DNA of 64,000 nt from Corythucha ciliata (taxonomy: Eukaryota > Arthropoda > Insecta > Hemiptera > Tingidae): positions 5,681,009-5,745,008 of the forward strand of contig CM075938.1 in NCBI GenBank assembly GCA_038030265.1, read 5' to 3'. Position numbers and translations under genes: made by a program. The notes beneath the pieces are model-generated. The model saw nothing but the letters and a program-made list of their open reading frames with translations, ran no database searches and was not told the DNA's origin. Shown in pieces: positions 33,196 to 45,600 of the stretch (positions within the stretch are counted from its first letter, which is position 1; each line of letters begins with the position of its first letter).

Positions 33196-35114
33196 TAATA
33201 TGTCATTATGTACCATTGTTTTCAAATAAATGAATAAGACCCATACGCATATAAAACTGGACACCACCAATACGTATTTTCTTTTTCCTTACCAACGTTT
33301 TGAATCACAATGGAGAAAATATCTCCCCTTTCACTTCCATTTTCAATTCACAAGCAACCTTGAATAATTGAAGAGAGCTTCCCATTACGTCTTAATGAGA
33401 AACCTACAGGCCCGAGATATCCCAGATGAGGTCATCTCCCTTTCACTCTTCTATGACAGTAGTCCATCAGCTGCCACACATCGGACGGCCGGTGTCTAAA
33501 CTGAGAATAATGCCGTCCAAATGCTACATTTTGTAGTAGTAAAATTCTGTCTGGGATCTCATTAGTGCCTACTCATGAATAATTAATTTTGTATACGAAT
33601 AACTGAAATAGACTGTACAAAGGATTGTGTAGGAATAAACCTTAAGCGTATCAGATTTCGTTCTTCTTTTTTTTTTAGATTTACCGAAAAATTATTTCAT
33701 TCCGTAAAGGTTATCCTCTCGCACCCTCCCGTCTTATTTATTTATTTTTTTTCATGGACCTCTGAAGGAGTAAAGTTTTTTGTTTTATTTCGTGAGCCAA
33801 AAAATAAAGAAACTCCGTTGAATAAAGATAAGTCCAAAAGTAGAGCTCCTAAGAGTGGGGAGCAAACATTTTCTTGGCAGCTTTTGTTGCCATTACCAAC
33901 AATGTCCCTTTCTTGAAAAGTGAAACTACTTTCGAATTTTAAAACAGGGCCCTTTTCCCGAAATTCAGCTTCTATTTTCATCTTCTGCGACAAGGGCTGA
34001 TACTAGCGAAAAAATTCAGATTGATGAGCTCAATAGTCAAGAATATAATACATTTAAACAATACTCTTTTAAACAATATTATGAAAAAAAAAAAAAAAAA
34101 GTTGCTTGAGGATCAGGACGTGGTAATACAAAATTGAGTACTTTCCCAAAGATGGTGTTGGTGAGTGGTGAAGTGTTGTGATGGAGGGGAAGCCTTACTA
34201 TGAAGAGTCAGCTGCTGTGCACCTGCTGAATTCATTCTGCCCTTCTCATCCCGTCACCTACTTTCTTTGGGAAGTTAAGGAAAAAAGAAAAAGGTATTAT
34301 CAGCTAATAAGTCAAAGTTGAGTAAAACGATGAGGCTTAGTATGGCATATAATTCAGGAGCACCAGAATTTTCAAGTTACCATGGAAGAAAAGTGTGTGG
34401 GTTTATTGTAACAGGTCCATTAGTCATTTTCATGGAAATTAAAAAGCATCTTATACTTTCAAACATATTCTCCGGGGTTTCAAGATAATTGTGGCAGTTA
34501 ATTGAACCTTTTCAAACTGATGGAGCGGATGAATGTAGGGATTTGAGGATTTTTTTCTAGGACAATTTTTTCACGGAGATTGGAACTTTAACACCTCTCT
34601 TGTCTCTGCCTCTATTTGCACGTTGAGTGATATCGCTACCAAGTTTTGCTAATTACACCCAGACCCCCCCCCTCACCCCGTAGACTAATAGAGTGCATTA
34701 CGCGATTAGAAGACGGAGAGAAAAAAATAGACAACGAATGAAAAAAAACTCCTTCTTTAATGGAGCAGTGCTCTGAACCAACGGGTGTCTCTTTTGTAAA
34801 CACTTAAAAGAAAAGAAGGAGGAAAAAAAAGTATAGGTCCCATCCCCAACCCATTTGTTATTGTTCGGTTGTAATTAACGTCAGAAACACGCCGAGTTTC
34901 CATATCGGTAAGAGGAGTCAACGTCTATTGTCCTTTTCTCATTCTTTCTGTTCCCCCTCTTACCAAAACCCCTCCCTGCACCGCGTAACGATTCGCGACA
35001 AAAGTTTTCACCCCTCAGTACCCCAGACTTATTTCTACCTCTTAGGTTGATATTTGGCTTCAAATATAGTAAAGAACGCTTGAGTGGTGGGAAGGGGAAA
35101 TATATTGAAAAGTA
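33196..35114. other. anonymous AT-rich intergenic sequence
   Basis: No gene supported. Homopolymer A tract at about 34084-34100 and C7-C8 run near 34665. Confidence 0.5.
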
Positions 35115-35120
35115 TTTATT
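35115..35120 (-). terminator. polyadenylation signal overlapping the LITAF-like stop codon
   Basis: AATAAA on the minus strand, its first A being the last base of the TGA stop (TGAATAAA). This implies a 3' UTR of perhaps 15-30 nt. Confidence 0.6.
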
Positions 35121-35365
35121 CAAACCACGAACTCGGAGGAATTTATTTTAAAAGTTTGACCGCAGTATTGACATTTTACGTACTCTTTTCTAAGACACGA
35201 CATCACGTACGGTATCCAAGCGAAGCAGCAACAAAATAAACATAGAATCAAAGCTTGAATGTGCTCGTTAATCGATACTCTCCAGACTCGCCTACTTCGC
35301 GATCTCACTGGGTTGTCGCAGTAAGGACACAGTGGAAGATGTTTTTGTTGGTGATGGTGAAACAT
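35120..35365 (-). CDS. small LITAF-domain-like membrane protein, 81 aa
   Basis: An intact ATG-to-TGA frame on the minus strand. It has the LITAF layout: a first zinc knuckle C-P-Y-C at residues 13-16, a hydrophobic, Cys-rich membrane-associated segment at about 36-57 (I-Q-A-L-I-L-C-L-F and onward), and a second knuckle C-Q-Y-C at 65-68. In LITAF/CDIP proteins the four cysteines bind one zinc and the hydrophobic segment inserts in the cytoplasmic face of late endosome and lysosome membranes. This protein is almost only the domain; the usual Pro-rich N-terminal region with PPxY motifs is missing, replaced by a His/Gln-rich dozen residues. It has no intron. The stop TGA overlaps an AATAAA signal. 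Either an intact small gene or a processed retrocopy. Confidence 0.72.
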   Translation of the reverse strand: MFHHHQQKHLPLCPYCDNPVRSRSRRVWRVSINEHIQALILCLFCCCFAWIPYVMSCLRKEYVKCQYCGQTFKINSSEFVV

Positions 35366-35920
35366 GGAATGTGTTCTATCGAGAAGCTTAAAACAAACTT
35401 CAGTCTCTCTCAGCTTTCCCCTTGCATGTTTCGCTTACATTAATTTCTCGGGCTTTTCGAAACAGACGATGATGTTGTCGTCGTCGTCGAGAGATGGAAT
35501 ATCACCTTCATTAATGAAACGATTGACTGAATTATCGTTCTTTAACTGCGTTCCCGGGTGCTACGCGTGAAATGATTTCACTGGACTCCGTATAAATGCG
35601 ACCTTGGAACCAAAATGAAATCACGTGTTCCAAGGTTGAAAATTGTTTTTCAACCTCACGAAAGTGACTTCCATAAAAAAAAATTCCCCATCACGCGCAG
35701 TTGGTTAGTCATTCATTTGTTTTCATTTTATGCTCCCTTTCTCCCGGTTAAACAAAAAGATACATAGAGATGTGGAAAATACATGTGTACACAATTTTCA
35801 CGGATGTCTTCACTAAGATTCATTGTACTGTACAATACTATAATGGTAGAGACGGGTGTTCGTCGTTGTTTGCGAAACTTCGCTTTCCAACTGTTCCGAT
35901 CAGCGGTTAGGGTTGCCGCG
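35366..35920. other. upstream region of the LITAF-like gene
   Basis: No TATA box or known element stands out on the minus strand. A GTCGTCGTCGTC triplet run lies near 35475. Confidence 0.4.
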
Positions 35921-36285
35921 TTTTGTTTTTTTAAATAACATGATTGTACATTGGTACATTACACGACTACATTGTGCGAGCCAGTGAGACATGATGCAGT
36001 GGAACTATCCAAAGATAGGCCAAACAAGAAAAACTAAAACAAAAACAAAAATACACTCAATAACTACCTATACTTTTAGTTAAGCAAGTCTGTGGGACGC
36101 TTTCGCTTTAGCCTCCCAAGAGATCTTCCAGGCTGTTGGGATGTTCCTGCTGTCTGGCGTGATGACGTGAATAGATCAGGCGAAGCGATTCGTCTACATG
36201 AGGGATATTCAAGTCCGTGTGAAAAAATTCGTTCCTCACATACCACGGAGCTCCTTTTATCAGTTGGAGTATAATGAAACTGCCA
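35921..36285 (-). mobile_element. 3' tail of a second Jockey-type LINE
   Basis: On the minus strand a short RT C-terminal piece (G-A-P-W-Y-V-R-N, H-T-D-L-N-I) closely resembles residues near the end of the LINE ORF2 at 8848-10379. After one frameshift it ends in R-L-K-R-K-R-P-T-D-L-L, again like that ORF. A 3' UTR of about 130 bp and a poly(A)-like tail (35921-35932, with one interruption) follow. A strongly 5'-truncated copy of a related family. Confidence 0.75.
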
Positions 36286-36339
36286 GATCCACGAAATTTG
36301 GAGTTTGAAAGAACAAAATCCGCACAATTGTTTGCTTTT

Positions 36340-37240
36340 TCACAATAATTGTATCAGTAAATTATAGTTTTTGCTCAATTTTAGCCGCGAATAAGCGTTT
36401 GTCTGAATGCTAGACGCATTTGTCCAACGCGCTAAATTTTAGCCGCCAATGAGTGCTTTTTCTAATTTTACTCGAAAATTAGCACTTTTTCCGAATTTGT
36501 ACGCAAATTTTCTTAATTTCCCGCGAATTTCACTCCAGAGACCACAAATTATCGCTTTTGGCTTATTATTTCTCAATAATAAGTCTTTGTAATCGTATCG
36601 CAAAAAACTTTTTTTTTGACCCCCCCCCTCAAAATTTGTAGTTTTACGTTTCAAAGTGCGTAGAATCCAAATCTGCAATAAAAAAAAAAATGTCCGTCCG
36701 CCGTCCGGGCCATATCTTGCCCTTGGATTGCTCGAAAAAACTCGTTCTTTCGCACATAGACTCCATTTGGGGTCTAGTTGGTCCTAACATCTGATCAGTT
36801 TGATCAAATAACCTCCTTGGGTTTTATGGGCCAAAAGCGGGTCCAAAATGGGGATTTTCAAAGGATTTGGGGTCATAGGGGTGTGGGGTGTCGATTTTCA
36901 TGTAATTTCAAGCCGGATTTGACTACATCCATGAATAATAAACCCACAGTCGAAATAATAAGGCATTGTTCGATAATTCGCAGCGTTTTCTCATTTTATC
37001 CGGAAATGAACGTTTTTTCACAGTTTTATAAGCCGCGAATCAATTAGTATTTTTCTCAATTGTAGTCTGAGAACAAGCATTTTCCCCCATTTTAGCTCAT
37101 TTTAGTGATTGAGTATGTTTTTCTCACTTCTAGCCGAGGATTAGCGCTTTTCCTCCATTTTATCAGTAAATTATGCCTTTTGCTCAATTTTAGCCGTGAA
37201 TTGCGTTTTATCTCAATGCAAGCCGTGAATGAGGAGTTAG
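36340..37240. repeat. 30-bp tandem array, inverted orientation, with central non-repeat
   Basis: Units TTAGC, about 5 bp, TTTCTCAATTTTAGCCGCGAA at 36360-36560 and 36960-37225 are the reverse complement of the 26-kb and 29-kb array unit. The middle (about 36600-36950) is unrelated sequence with a C9 run and an A11 run. The array lies about 55 bp from the LINE tail. Confidence 0.7.
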
Positions 37241-38999
37241 TTTTAAAGATCAAGTTCCTGGCCCTTTTTGTGGCGTATTCCTGGCCCTTTTCTTGTAGTA
37301 TAGGTATAGGTACCTGAACTCTTGAACCACCTGAGTGATTTCTACAATGAAAACATTTTCTATAGAAATATTTTCGTGGCACAAAGACGGCAGTGAGGCC
37401 ACTGATGGGTAACGTGTTCCATGTTTTACTTAGTAGGTAGAGGAGTCCGTGTTCCGTGTCCGTTAGCCTGTGATGAATTCATTGCATTTACCTAAATACC
37501 CAGCTGAGTACAAGTGGATTTTATTGAACGTGGTAGTCCCTCGAAAAAAGAGTGAGAGAGAGCGTGAGGGATAGGCTAGAGAACTTCATTTTGTAGCAGC
37601 AGAGTCGAATACCGCCCTGGAATACACCAAACGCTTTGCTGGATATTGCCTAACCGCAGACTAGAATAATTTTCCTTTGCGGTTTTCGATATTCAATTAC
37701 CTAGGGCATTAGACCTCATTATTAGTGCTACTGTTCTCTCTCTCTCTTTTTCACCATCTCTTACGTCCCACAATGAATTCCCTGTACAACCATCTCGCCG
37801 CAAGGGGGGGGGGGCATACATTCATAACAAATCTCTCGCTCACGCTCACTCTTTCTCTCTCTCTCTCCTCCGACTTTGGTTTGCGGAATAGTTAATCCTC
37901 CCAGGGCTCGACCGTAAGCAGTTAGGCCAGTTCATGTATGACCTACTCTATTCTAAGCGGCTATATGAGGGAATATAATTGGATTAAGTTTCCCTCCGAA
38001 ACGTCTCTTGACCACCAACCTCCACCCCCCTTCTCATGAAAATAAGATTCATTAATTTAGTGAGGTAGACTCATTTGCATAGACGAGCGTTAAGAAATGA
38101 GAGAAATTGGGAGCTTTTCTTTAATGTTGGAGCCGGAAAATTTGAAATTAGGCTCTTCATATAATGGTTTCATTTTCTCTTTTGTATCATTGTTTATCGT
38201 ACATTCTCCTCGGGTTTACAGTTTTTGGTGCTAAGCGCCTATATATCTCTCGAGGAGAAATGTACAAAATCGGCGAGCACAAACAGAAATTATGTGTTCG
38301 CTGTACCTATATATACCTAAAATGAAACATATAAGCAGCTCATGGAATTTAATCTAACAGCCAAGTATCCTCCGCCTCTGTGCCTCATTCCTGAGAAGGG
38401 CTGAAATGTCGGGTTGTTAGCCTGGTTAGATATTGTTCACCTAACCCTGCACCCGTGAGCGCGGAACTTATACCTTTATTCCTCTTCTCCACACCCTCTC
38501 CTCCTCATCATCATCATCAACTTTAATCTTCAAAAAAACGGGCTCCTTTCCTCGGTCTTACATCGGTCCCCTAACTCTTCTTTTCTCACGAGTGCTTTTC
38601 TAGAAGGATCAAACTCTGAAATTCCTAACTCGGTCAAGTGGAAAAAAAAAGGATTGCCCGGGCAATATAAACATTAACTTTACCCCTCTATATGCTACCG
38701 ACACGTGATTTTTTCATAACGCCCTCTCACCCCACTCTTACCATATTGAACTTCCTTCATCAAGAGTTGTTCAGAAGAAGAGCAAAAGGCCCATGGTAAT
38801 TTAATTAGGAATTTTTTCAAAAGTCTAATTAGTGACTTCGAAAAAGTTCTTGGAAGGATAATTCAATTACCACTCGCGCTGAATTCGCATTTTAACATTA
38901 TATTGCATTTCAAGGGGAGGATAGAACCTCTCTCAACCTGCGGAGGACACTCTGTTTTCAAACGCTAATTGATTTTTTTTTTTTTTCTGTTTGTTCCAG
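37241..38999. other. anonymous sequence with CT tracts
   Basis: CT-rich tracts at about 37736-37750 and 37851-37868, and a G10-11 run near 37805. At 38391-38414, CCTGAGAAGGGCTGAAATGTCGGG resembles the hammerhead-type 3' motif of Penelope-like elements, with a degenerate CTGANGA box; weak. Confidence 0.4.
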
Positions 39000-39033
39000 A
39001 ATCGCTGTTGCTCCTCGGCCGCACATGAAAAAG
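39000..39033 (+). CDS. candidate internal micro-exon, host gene unknown
   Basis: A textbook polypyrimidine tract and TTGTTCCAG precede a GC-rich 34-nt segment ending AAAAAG, then GTACGA. One frame reads I-A-V-A-P-R-P-H-M-K-K. No neighbouring exon of the same gene is identified, so this stands on splice-signal appearance only. Confidence 0.2.
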
Positions 39034-41279
39034 GTACGACTAAAAGTGTGAGACACAATTTTGGGTTACGAAGGTACTAAAAAAATTGATCCTGAAATAC
39101 AAAAATATGATGGTCACAAAAATAAAAGACGCAGGATATTTGGTCAATCAAATACAATAAATTATTTATTTGGTTTTAAAATGGAGGATATTTTTTCCAC
39201 TATTGAGCAATCAAATTTTCAACCCTTCATTGGCTGCGGTAAGGTTTACATCAGTAATGCTATTCAAAGCGCAGCAGAATGGGTCGGGAAAGCTCAATTG
39301 GAACTGAGATTTTGATAGGATACGAAGTATAAATTTTGAAATAAGATTCTCAATTGTGCTTTTTAATTGAACTAGAGGCCTCCGCCCTGATTGATTTTTT
39401 TCAATCAAGCATCTTTTTTCATGGAAAACTCTGTTTTTCTCTGTATTGTTGTTGATGAAAGGCAGCGTTGATACTAAAAAGCAGAAAGTGTCAAAATCAG
39501 GGGAGAACAAAAAATATTTTTTTAAAGAACCATGAAAAACCCCACTGGTGTGGTCTCTTATTGTGTATCAGAGAAATTAGTAGCCTCCCTCCCCCATTAC
39601 CTTCCGCCCTGGGCCTGTTCCTTATCTTAATAGCGACGCCTCCGCCTTCGTTAGAACAAATGAGAAGGTTGCGAGGGGAGAGCCCCTTTTTTCATTTTCG
39701 CAGTTTACCATTATTCGGTGCTGCGTTCTTTTTCTCTGTAATAATTATACCGGTTCGTTGGTTTCCCTCTCTCTCTTTCCCTCCCATTCTCTGTTAATAA
39801 GTAAGAGAGAAGGCTTCTTGATTTCTTCTGCATCACCCTTAAAATCCTTCAAATTCATAGAAGCTGTCGGTCAAAAGCAAAAAAATAGGTAGGTCGTCTC
39901 ATTTTTCTTTCAAACCGGCACCCTATCCCCCCCCCTCCCGTAAGCTGGTCGTAAGCTTTTCTGATTCATACATGGCGCAGTGAGCATATCGTTGATGATG
40001 CTCATGGACGTCAATGACAATTCCATCGAGTTTTTGTGTTCTTAATTCAACAGGCTACGTGGGCATACTAGGTAACTTATTTCACTGTTCACATTCTTCC
40101 TGTCGCGTATAAAACGCGATTTAATTTGCGCTTCACAAAAAATATCGGAAATTCCGCATGTTCTTATACGTTTAGAGGAGAAAGAAAACTGTGGTCTGTG
40201 AAAGGAGAAAGACTTCTCGCGTCTTGATTGTTAATCTTGTAAAACCCTCCCATCTTCCTTTCTTCCCCTCTCATACATGGCGTGAAAATGAACCTAAGAA
40301 AACTCCATTTATAAAACCACACACACTAAAAGAAAGAAAAGGAAAAGGGATATACATACGTCAGGTGGTAAGAGCTTCCTCACCACACTCTGGCGTACTC
40401 CGCATTCTCCTCTTCATCCCTCTTCTTATTTCTCCATAAAATTGATACTCCCCCGAGGAATTGCTTTTAGAAAAAAGGAAAATTAATGAAAGTTGAACCT
40501 CTTCACTTGCCTTGAAAATTGGTGAGGGTGGTAAAAATACAATAATTTCATCCTGCTCTTACCAAACCAGAAGAATAATTATTCAAAAACTCGGGAAAAG
40601 GGCTGGCAAAAGGGGTTGTGGAGGAAGGGGTTGTACCCTCGAAAGGAAGAAGTCCCTGGTGGTCTTCTACTGAAAATTTATCTCCCAGTTTTAAGTGTTA
40701 AAAGGGTGTAAAAGCTACCAAAAAAAATGTTTTTACACCGGTGAACTTTCATTTTCTCACAGCACTGAATAATTTAGGGTTGACTGCCTCCGACAATATT
40801 GTGTCACTAGATTCAAGATAGCACGTTTCTCGAAACGATTGACGCAAATACAGAGACAGAAAATAGCCCTACTCTGGCGACGATTTTGTGGAATTATTGA
40901 ACTCTCACACCGGCTCGACGCGCTACGCACGAAGAAACAAACGTTCAGCTTAATAAAACGTAGCTTGGCCCACAGGCGGACAGGCCATGGGGCGCTGTTG
41001 GCCCGGACTTCAAACCCGGGGGCTTTGAGCCAACAGTAAAACGGCCCCGAAGCAGATTGCGATTTCGCAGAAACTATAAGATCCGGAAGTAACAAATTTT
41101 TGGAAAAATTACACTCGAAACTTGCAATTTCGCACCCTAGGGTCCGAATATCGCGGATATTTACAGAGCTAGGAAAATTTTCGTGTAGAAATAAAGACCC
41201 AAGACCAGTGGCACCCCGGGGATCTGGGTAAGACCCTAAATGTTAGGGCCCGGGACATAAAGCGTTAATTACGTAATTT
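39034..41279. other. anonymous intergenic sequence
   Basis: No gene supported. A GC-rich hairpin (CTGTTGGC ... GCCAACAG, about 40994-41036) lies in a GC-richer island at 40840-41060. From about 41060 the sequence shows faint traces of the AATTTCGC repeat type. Confidence 0.45.
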
Positions 41280-41730
41280 TCTTACTTTTAGACATAAATT
41301 AGCGTTTCTTCCCCAGCTTACCCGCGAATTAGCTCTCATTCTCAATTTTAAACCGCGAATTAGCTGTCATTCTCAATTTAAGCCGTGAATTAGCGATTTT
41401 TCCCATTTTTAGCAGCGAATAAGTGACACTATTTCTCCAATTAAAAAACGAATTATCACGTTTTCTTAATTTTAGCTGCGAATTATAGCGCTCTTTCTCA
41501 ATTTTATCCACGAAGTAAACAACTTTCTCAATTTAAGCCATGAATTAGCAATTTTTCTCGTTTTTAGCCGTAATTAGCACTTTTGCTCAACTTTAGTGAC
41601 GAATAGTTGCCTTAAGACCTCGTGAATTGGCGTTTTCTCAATTTCACCTGATGAATTAACGTTTTTTCTCAATTTTATCCGCGAATTAAGCTTTTTCATC
41701 AATTTTAGCGAATTGGCCTTTTAAATTTTA
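41280..41730. repeat. 30-bp tandem array, inverted orientation
   Basis: The clearest array in the window: about 14 units, most exactly 30 bp and others 29-33, each of the form TTAGCG, ATTTTTCTCAATTTTAGC, CGCGAA. Divergence between units is high but the period is steady. Confidence 0.82.
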
Positions 41731-42460
41731 GGAGAAATCATGTAAAAACATAATTTTTGGTCCTGAAATATTTCCTCGTCCTGAAATGATGAAAATGAAT
41801 GTGAGGGGGGATAGACTACAAAGATTATAGAAAGAAGACTTGGCTTTTCTCAAAATACTCCGTTTTACAGCGAACTGGGTCGTCACACTGATCCACCTTG
41901 ATGAAAAGCAAAGTGCAACTCGATGCTTACAAAGTAGGTTTGGGAGAATGTAGGAAGTTGATGCCAGTTTCATTAGAAGGAGGCTCATCCATCACGATTA
42001 GAAAACTCAGGCCAGCCTAATCTTCTATCGATTTTACCAACACAATAAAAAACTCATCTTTTTTTTTGTATTTAAAAGGCGTCCATTTTAGGTTTATCTG
42101 CGCTACACACTTTCCCGTTTGTTCCCTGCTTCGTACGTTTTTGCGTCTGCTTCACAAAAAAAAAAAACTTCCCAGCGGATCTTCTGTTTTACTGGGGAAA
42201 AAAGGGGAAATGCCCAAACGATAAATTTTCTTTCGTCGGAGGAAAAAAAGAAAGAAGGGGGACATCATGACAAGTTTATGGGCTGAATTATTACGGCGTA
42301 GGAGCCAGTGTGCGGTGGTGGGAGGTCGTTGACGTGACAACTGGCTCCGATTTAGGCGGGCGAGGGGTGAAAAAGGGACTGATGAGAAAAGTGAACGGAT
42401 AGAGTTGTCGGTGTAGGGAGGGGGGGGGGCAGTAGTTCGTATAGTCGCGTCACATACGAC
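41731..42460. other. anonymous intergenic sequence
   Basis: No gene supported; A and T runs, and G10 at about 42420-42429. Confidence 0.5.
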
Positions 42461-42640
42461 TTAGGGCCGGCGCACACTAGGAGAAAAAAGACGCCAACGC
42501 GCGGGTCGGCGTCTTTTTTCTCGGGGAAGAGACGACTCTCGCGTACGCGTCCAATGTGAAAGGGCCCCATAGAGTTCTATGTGTTTTTATTGCACGAGTC
42601 GGACGCTGACGCGCGCGTCAGCCTTAAGGTTAAGGGGCCT
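42461..42640. mobile_element. hairpin-rich GC element, possible MITE
   Basis: Contains a perfect 15-bp stem GAGAAAAAAGACGCC/GGCGTCTTTTTTCTC (42481-42495 with 42508-42522), weak inverted ends GGGCCGGCGCACACTAGG versus GGGCCCTTTCACATTGG (right end near 42567), and a perfect 18-bp palindrome GCTGACGCGCGCGTCAGC (42605-42622). It is far richer in CpG than its surroundings. Boundaries are uncertain. Confidence 0.5.
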
Positions 42641-45600
42641 TAAGGTTTTTTGACAACTTGATTTCTTTTGTTCTTAGCTGGAAGAAATTGAACTTGGAGA
42701 ATTTCGAGGAAAAGGCTAAAGAAGGGAAATTGAGTTACTTTCTTTTGCCCCCTACCCCATTGATAATCTACTGTACACAGTATTTCAATTTTACAGCCTG
42801 GCTTCCATCTTCTGGTGTGACGAGGGGAGCTCGAAGCTCTTTTCCTTTGTAAATTAGGGTAGCTATACATATAGCTCAGAATATAAATACCCTATTTAAA
42901 GGAAAGCATAAATAAAGGGTTAGCGGCGAAACCCTTAAGTGCTCGGATAATACAAAAAACGTAGTTCTTTTATCGAGCTTTTGAATTCCTTTGCCGAACA
43001 AGAGCAACCGAGGAAGACTAGTCTCAGCGTATATTTGTTATGGCTCAAAGGTTACGACTTGAGAACTACAGGTCTTTACAGTTGAAATTGCAAGCCACAA
43101 AAAAAACAAAACGTAATAATAAAAAAAATTAAAAAGTGGTGAGAGTGTCGTAAAAATGAAAATGGCCTAGCGAAGACAAATGATATTCGTTTTAGAGAAG
43201 CCATGGATGTACAATAAACGTGAAAATAAAGGGTTGGTTCCCTCCAAAAGGAGTAAAAGTGGAAAGTACTTGTGGGTGTGAGTGAAAGAAAGAGAGAGCG
43301 GAGAAACGCGGAAAACTTATAAAAGGGCCTCTGTGTGATATGGACCGCGTCGGCGTGTGGAGATGCTGTACCAAACGAAAGTATTATTGCTGACCATCAA
43401 GGAAAGAAGGCTTTTACAAGGTGGTCTGGGACGGCTCGTCCAACGGTCATAAAGACAACTACCCCCCTCCCAACCGGTTACATTTTCCACTTGCGCCTCT
43501 AAATAAATTGAATTAGGAAGGGCTTTTTCTATACCTAGTTGAAAGAATAAACGATCTTGAAGGGTTTTAAAGTGAAGCAGAGATGTAAACTGTTCTGAGA
43601 TTCAAGGAAAGGCGCTTCCTGTAAATTAAGACGACGGGTATGTTTAGTTTAAAAAATATCGCTTACATTTTATGCCAACAGTGTTGATAATTGCCGCAAA
43701 ATGCTGAGAGAAATTCTCATTCTCTATTAACGCGACCTGGTCGCTTTCATTTGATTCTTTCGCGCAGACATTGAATGAGCTTCATTCAAAGCCGAAAACG
43801 AATTTATTTTTCGCTATCGTGGTATGCTATCGCATATCTATTTTCGTCTTTGATAGAATAAGCCCTCTTTTAATTAAGATTCGTAAATCAATTCAAGATG
43901 GGTTTTAATTGAGTTGTCATGGAAAAGCAACAAGAAGATCTCTTTTCGAGACCTTTTTAGTTCATTTCAATTAATTTGTGCATAAGGAAAAACTGCGTTC
44001 CCTAAAAAAAAAAAAAAAAATGGCGTATTAGTTTAGACGGCTTCAACTCCGGAGCACCAATCGTATTTTCAGACGAATCGTTGTTTAATATTATATTGTT
44101 AAAAGTTGCTGTTTTTGAACTAAGTAATACCCACCTATAATAGATTCGAAGCTGCTTGCAACAAAGCGAATCTCCCCTTCGCCCCTCGCCACATCACTAA
44201 CACTGTATCTGAAAACGTGTTGAAGAGACCTCGCGACGGGTAACTCCCTTGAGCCCAGGAAAATTAGTTCCCCTACCTCCAGTTTACGAAACTACACCGT
44301 TGAAAGACTGAAATATTCATATACAATGCAGTTGGGTTTTATTGATTTTGGCGTTTATTGTTTGCCCTGCGACGAAACGAGCTATTTTGTTGACAGTTTT
44401 TCACTAAGAGTCATTGTTCACAGGGGGGGGGGGGGATTGAAGAACGACGTTAGTAGGAGAATTTTAAAAGAGTTAGCAAATATAAAATGTTTGACCGTTC
44501 CTGGTGAAAGCTTTCATTTTGTGACAGTATGCTGCCATTTTTCATTAATTTGTTTTGTCACTCCCGTGAAGCTGGCGTTATTCCCGGTCGCAGTGCGTAC
44601 ATTGCAAGCCTCTCACAACCCCGTTCAAATTGAATTATTATTAGCTCAGTAGTTTTCATTTAATTTTCGTGTAATTCTTGAATCAAAAAGCTGACCAACT
44701 GATCGACGCCACGCCATAAATCACTGTATTCAGCCCTCGTGGCCCGAATGTGGGTTTCCACCGTTCTAAAATCGAGATTTCTTTTCGCAGACACCGACTG
44801 ATTAGGCTCCATAAAAGTAATAAATCCTCAGATATTAACGAACCGCCATGAAAACTAAAAGTTACCAGTTCAGTGGAGGAATAAGAGCATTTTTGGTACC
44901 GGGGGCGGGACCATCGAATTTCACTCCCCTCTCTCAAAATCCAAGGAAGAGCACTGTAGCGTTTAGCCCTCGATATAGGACTACCTAAAACCCATCTTCG
45001 AAAAAAATGACTACAATATGAAACCATCCCCTCGATAAGGCTTGGGAGCAGGTTTTGAAGCTTTTTTTGATGAAATGGCATTCACTCTATTAGAGGGGGC
45101 ATTACGCATTTGGCTCATTGCGTGACGGTTGGTTGTGAGGGGAGGTTCATGACCACTACGCCACCACAGCGTACCCACTTCCCTACTAATTCCACCCTTG
45201 AAAAAAAAAAACTCCAAGCCTCACACACATTAAAATTACAATTGGTCTCGATACATCAACCCTCGAGGGCTTCAATATTTCGGTGTTTGTGGAGCCTCTT
45301 TTCGTGCTCCGCTGCTCGTTTTTTCACCGCTTCGACTTGCAGTTCACGATGTTCAGAATGATTTTCGAACAATTTTTTTTTTTTTCAAATTCAGAGATAA
45401 TCTCCATAAAATAATGCGATTTTAAAATAAAAGGAAAATTATGTGTGTGTACTTGCAAAGTTTGATAAGGAGGGATATTCACGCTATTTAACTGTTTTTA
45501 GTGTGATTTAAACCGTTTCCTTTATTCCACCTAATCACGATCCTTCGATTATATGGAAGGACGTCACCGTCTAGAGGGGTTGAGATGTTTGCTCTACTTC

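Noticed and set aside
38391..38414. Hammerhead-like remnant of a Penelope-type 3' end
   Set aside because: The CTGANGA box and stem II are too degenerate to support as a feature.
40994..41036. GC-rich hairpin resembling part of a tRNA
   Set aside because: No acceptor stem, anticodon loop or T-loop arrangement; only a simple inverted repeat.
44683..45375. Possible minus-strand gene with a charged helical C-terminus
   Set aside because: The long frame at 44683-45081 shows no motif, and the charged stretch near 45270-45375 is in another frame without clear splice sites.
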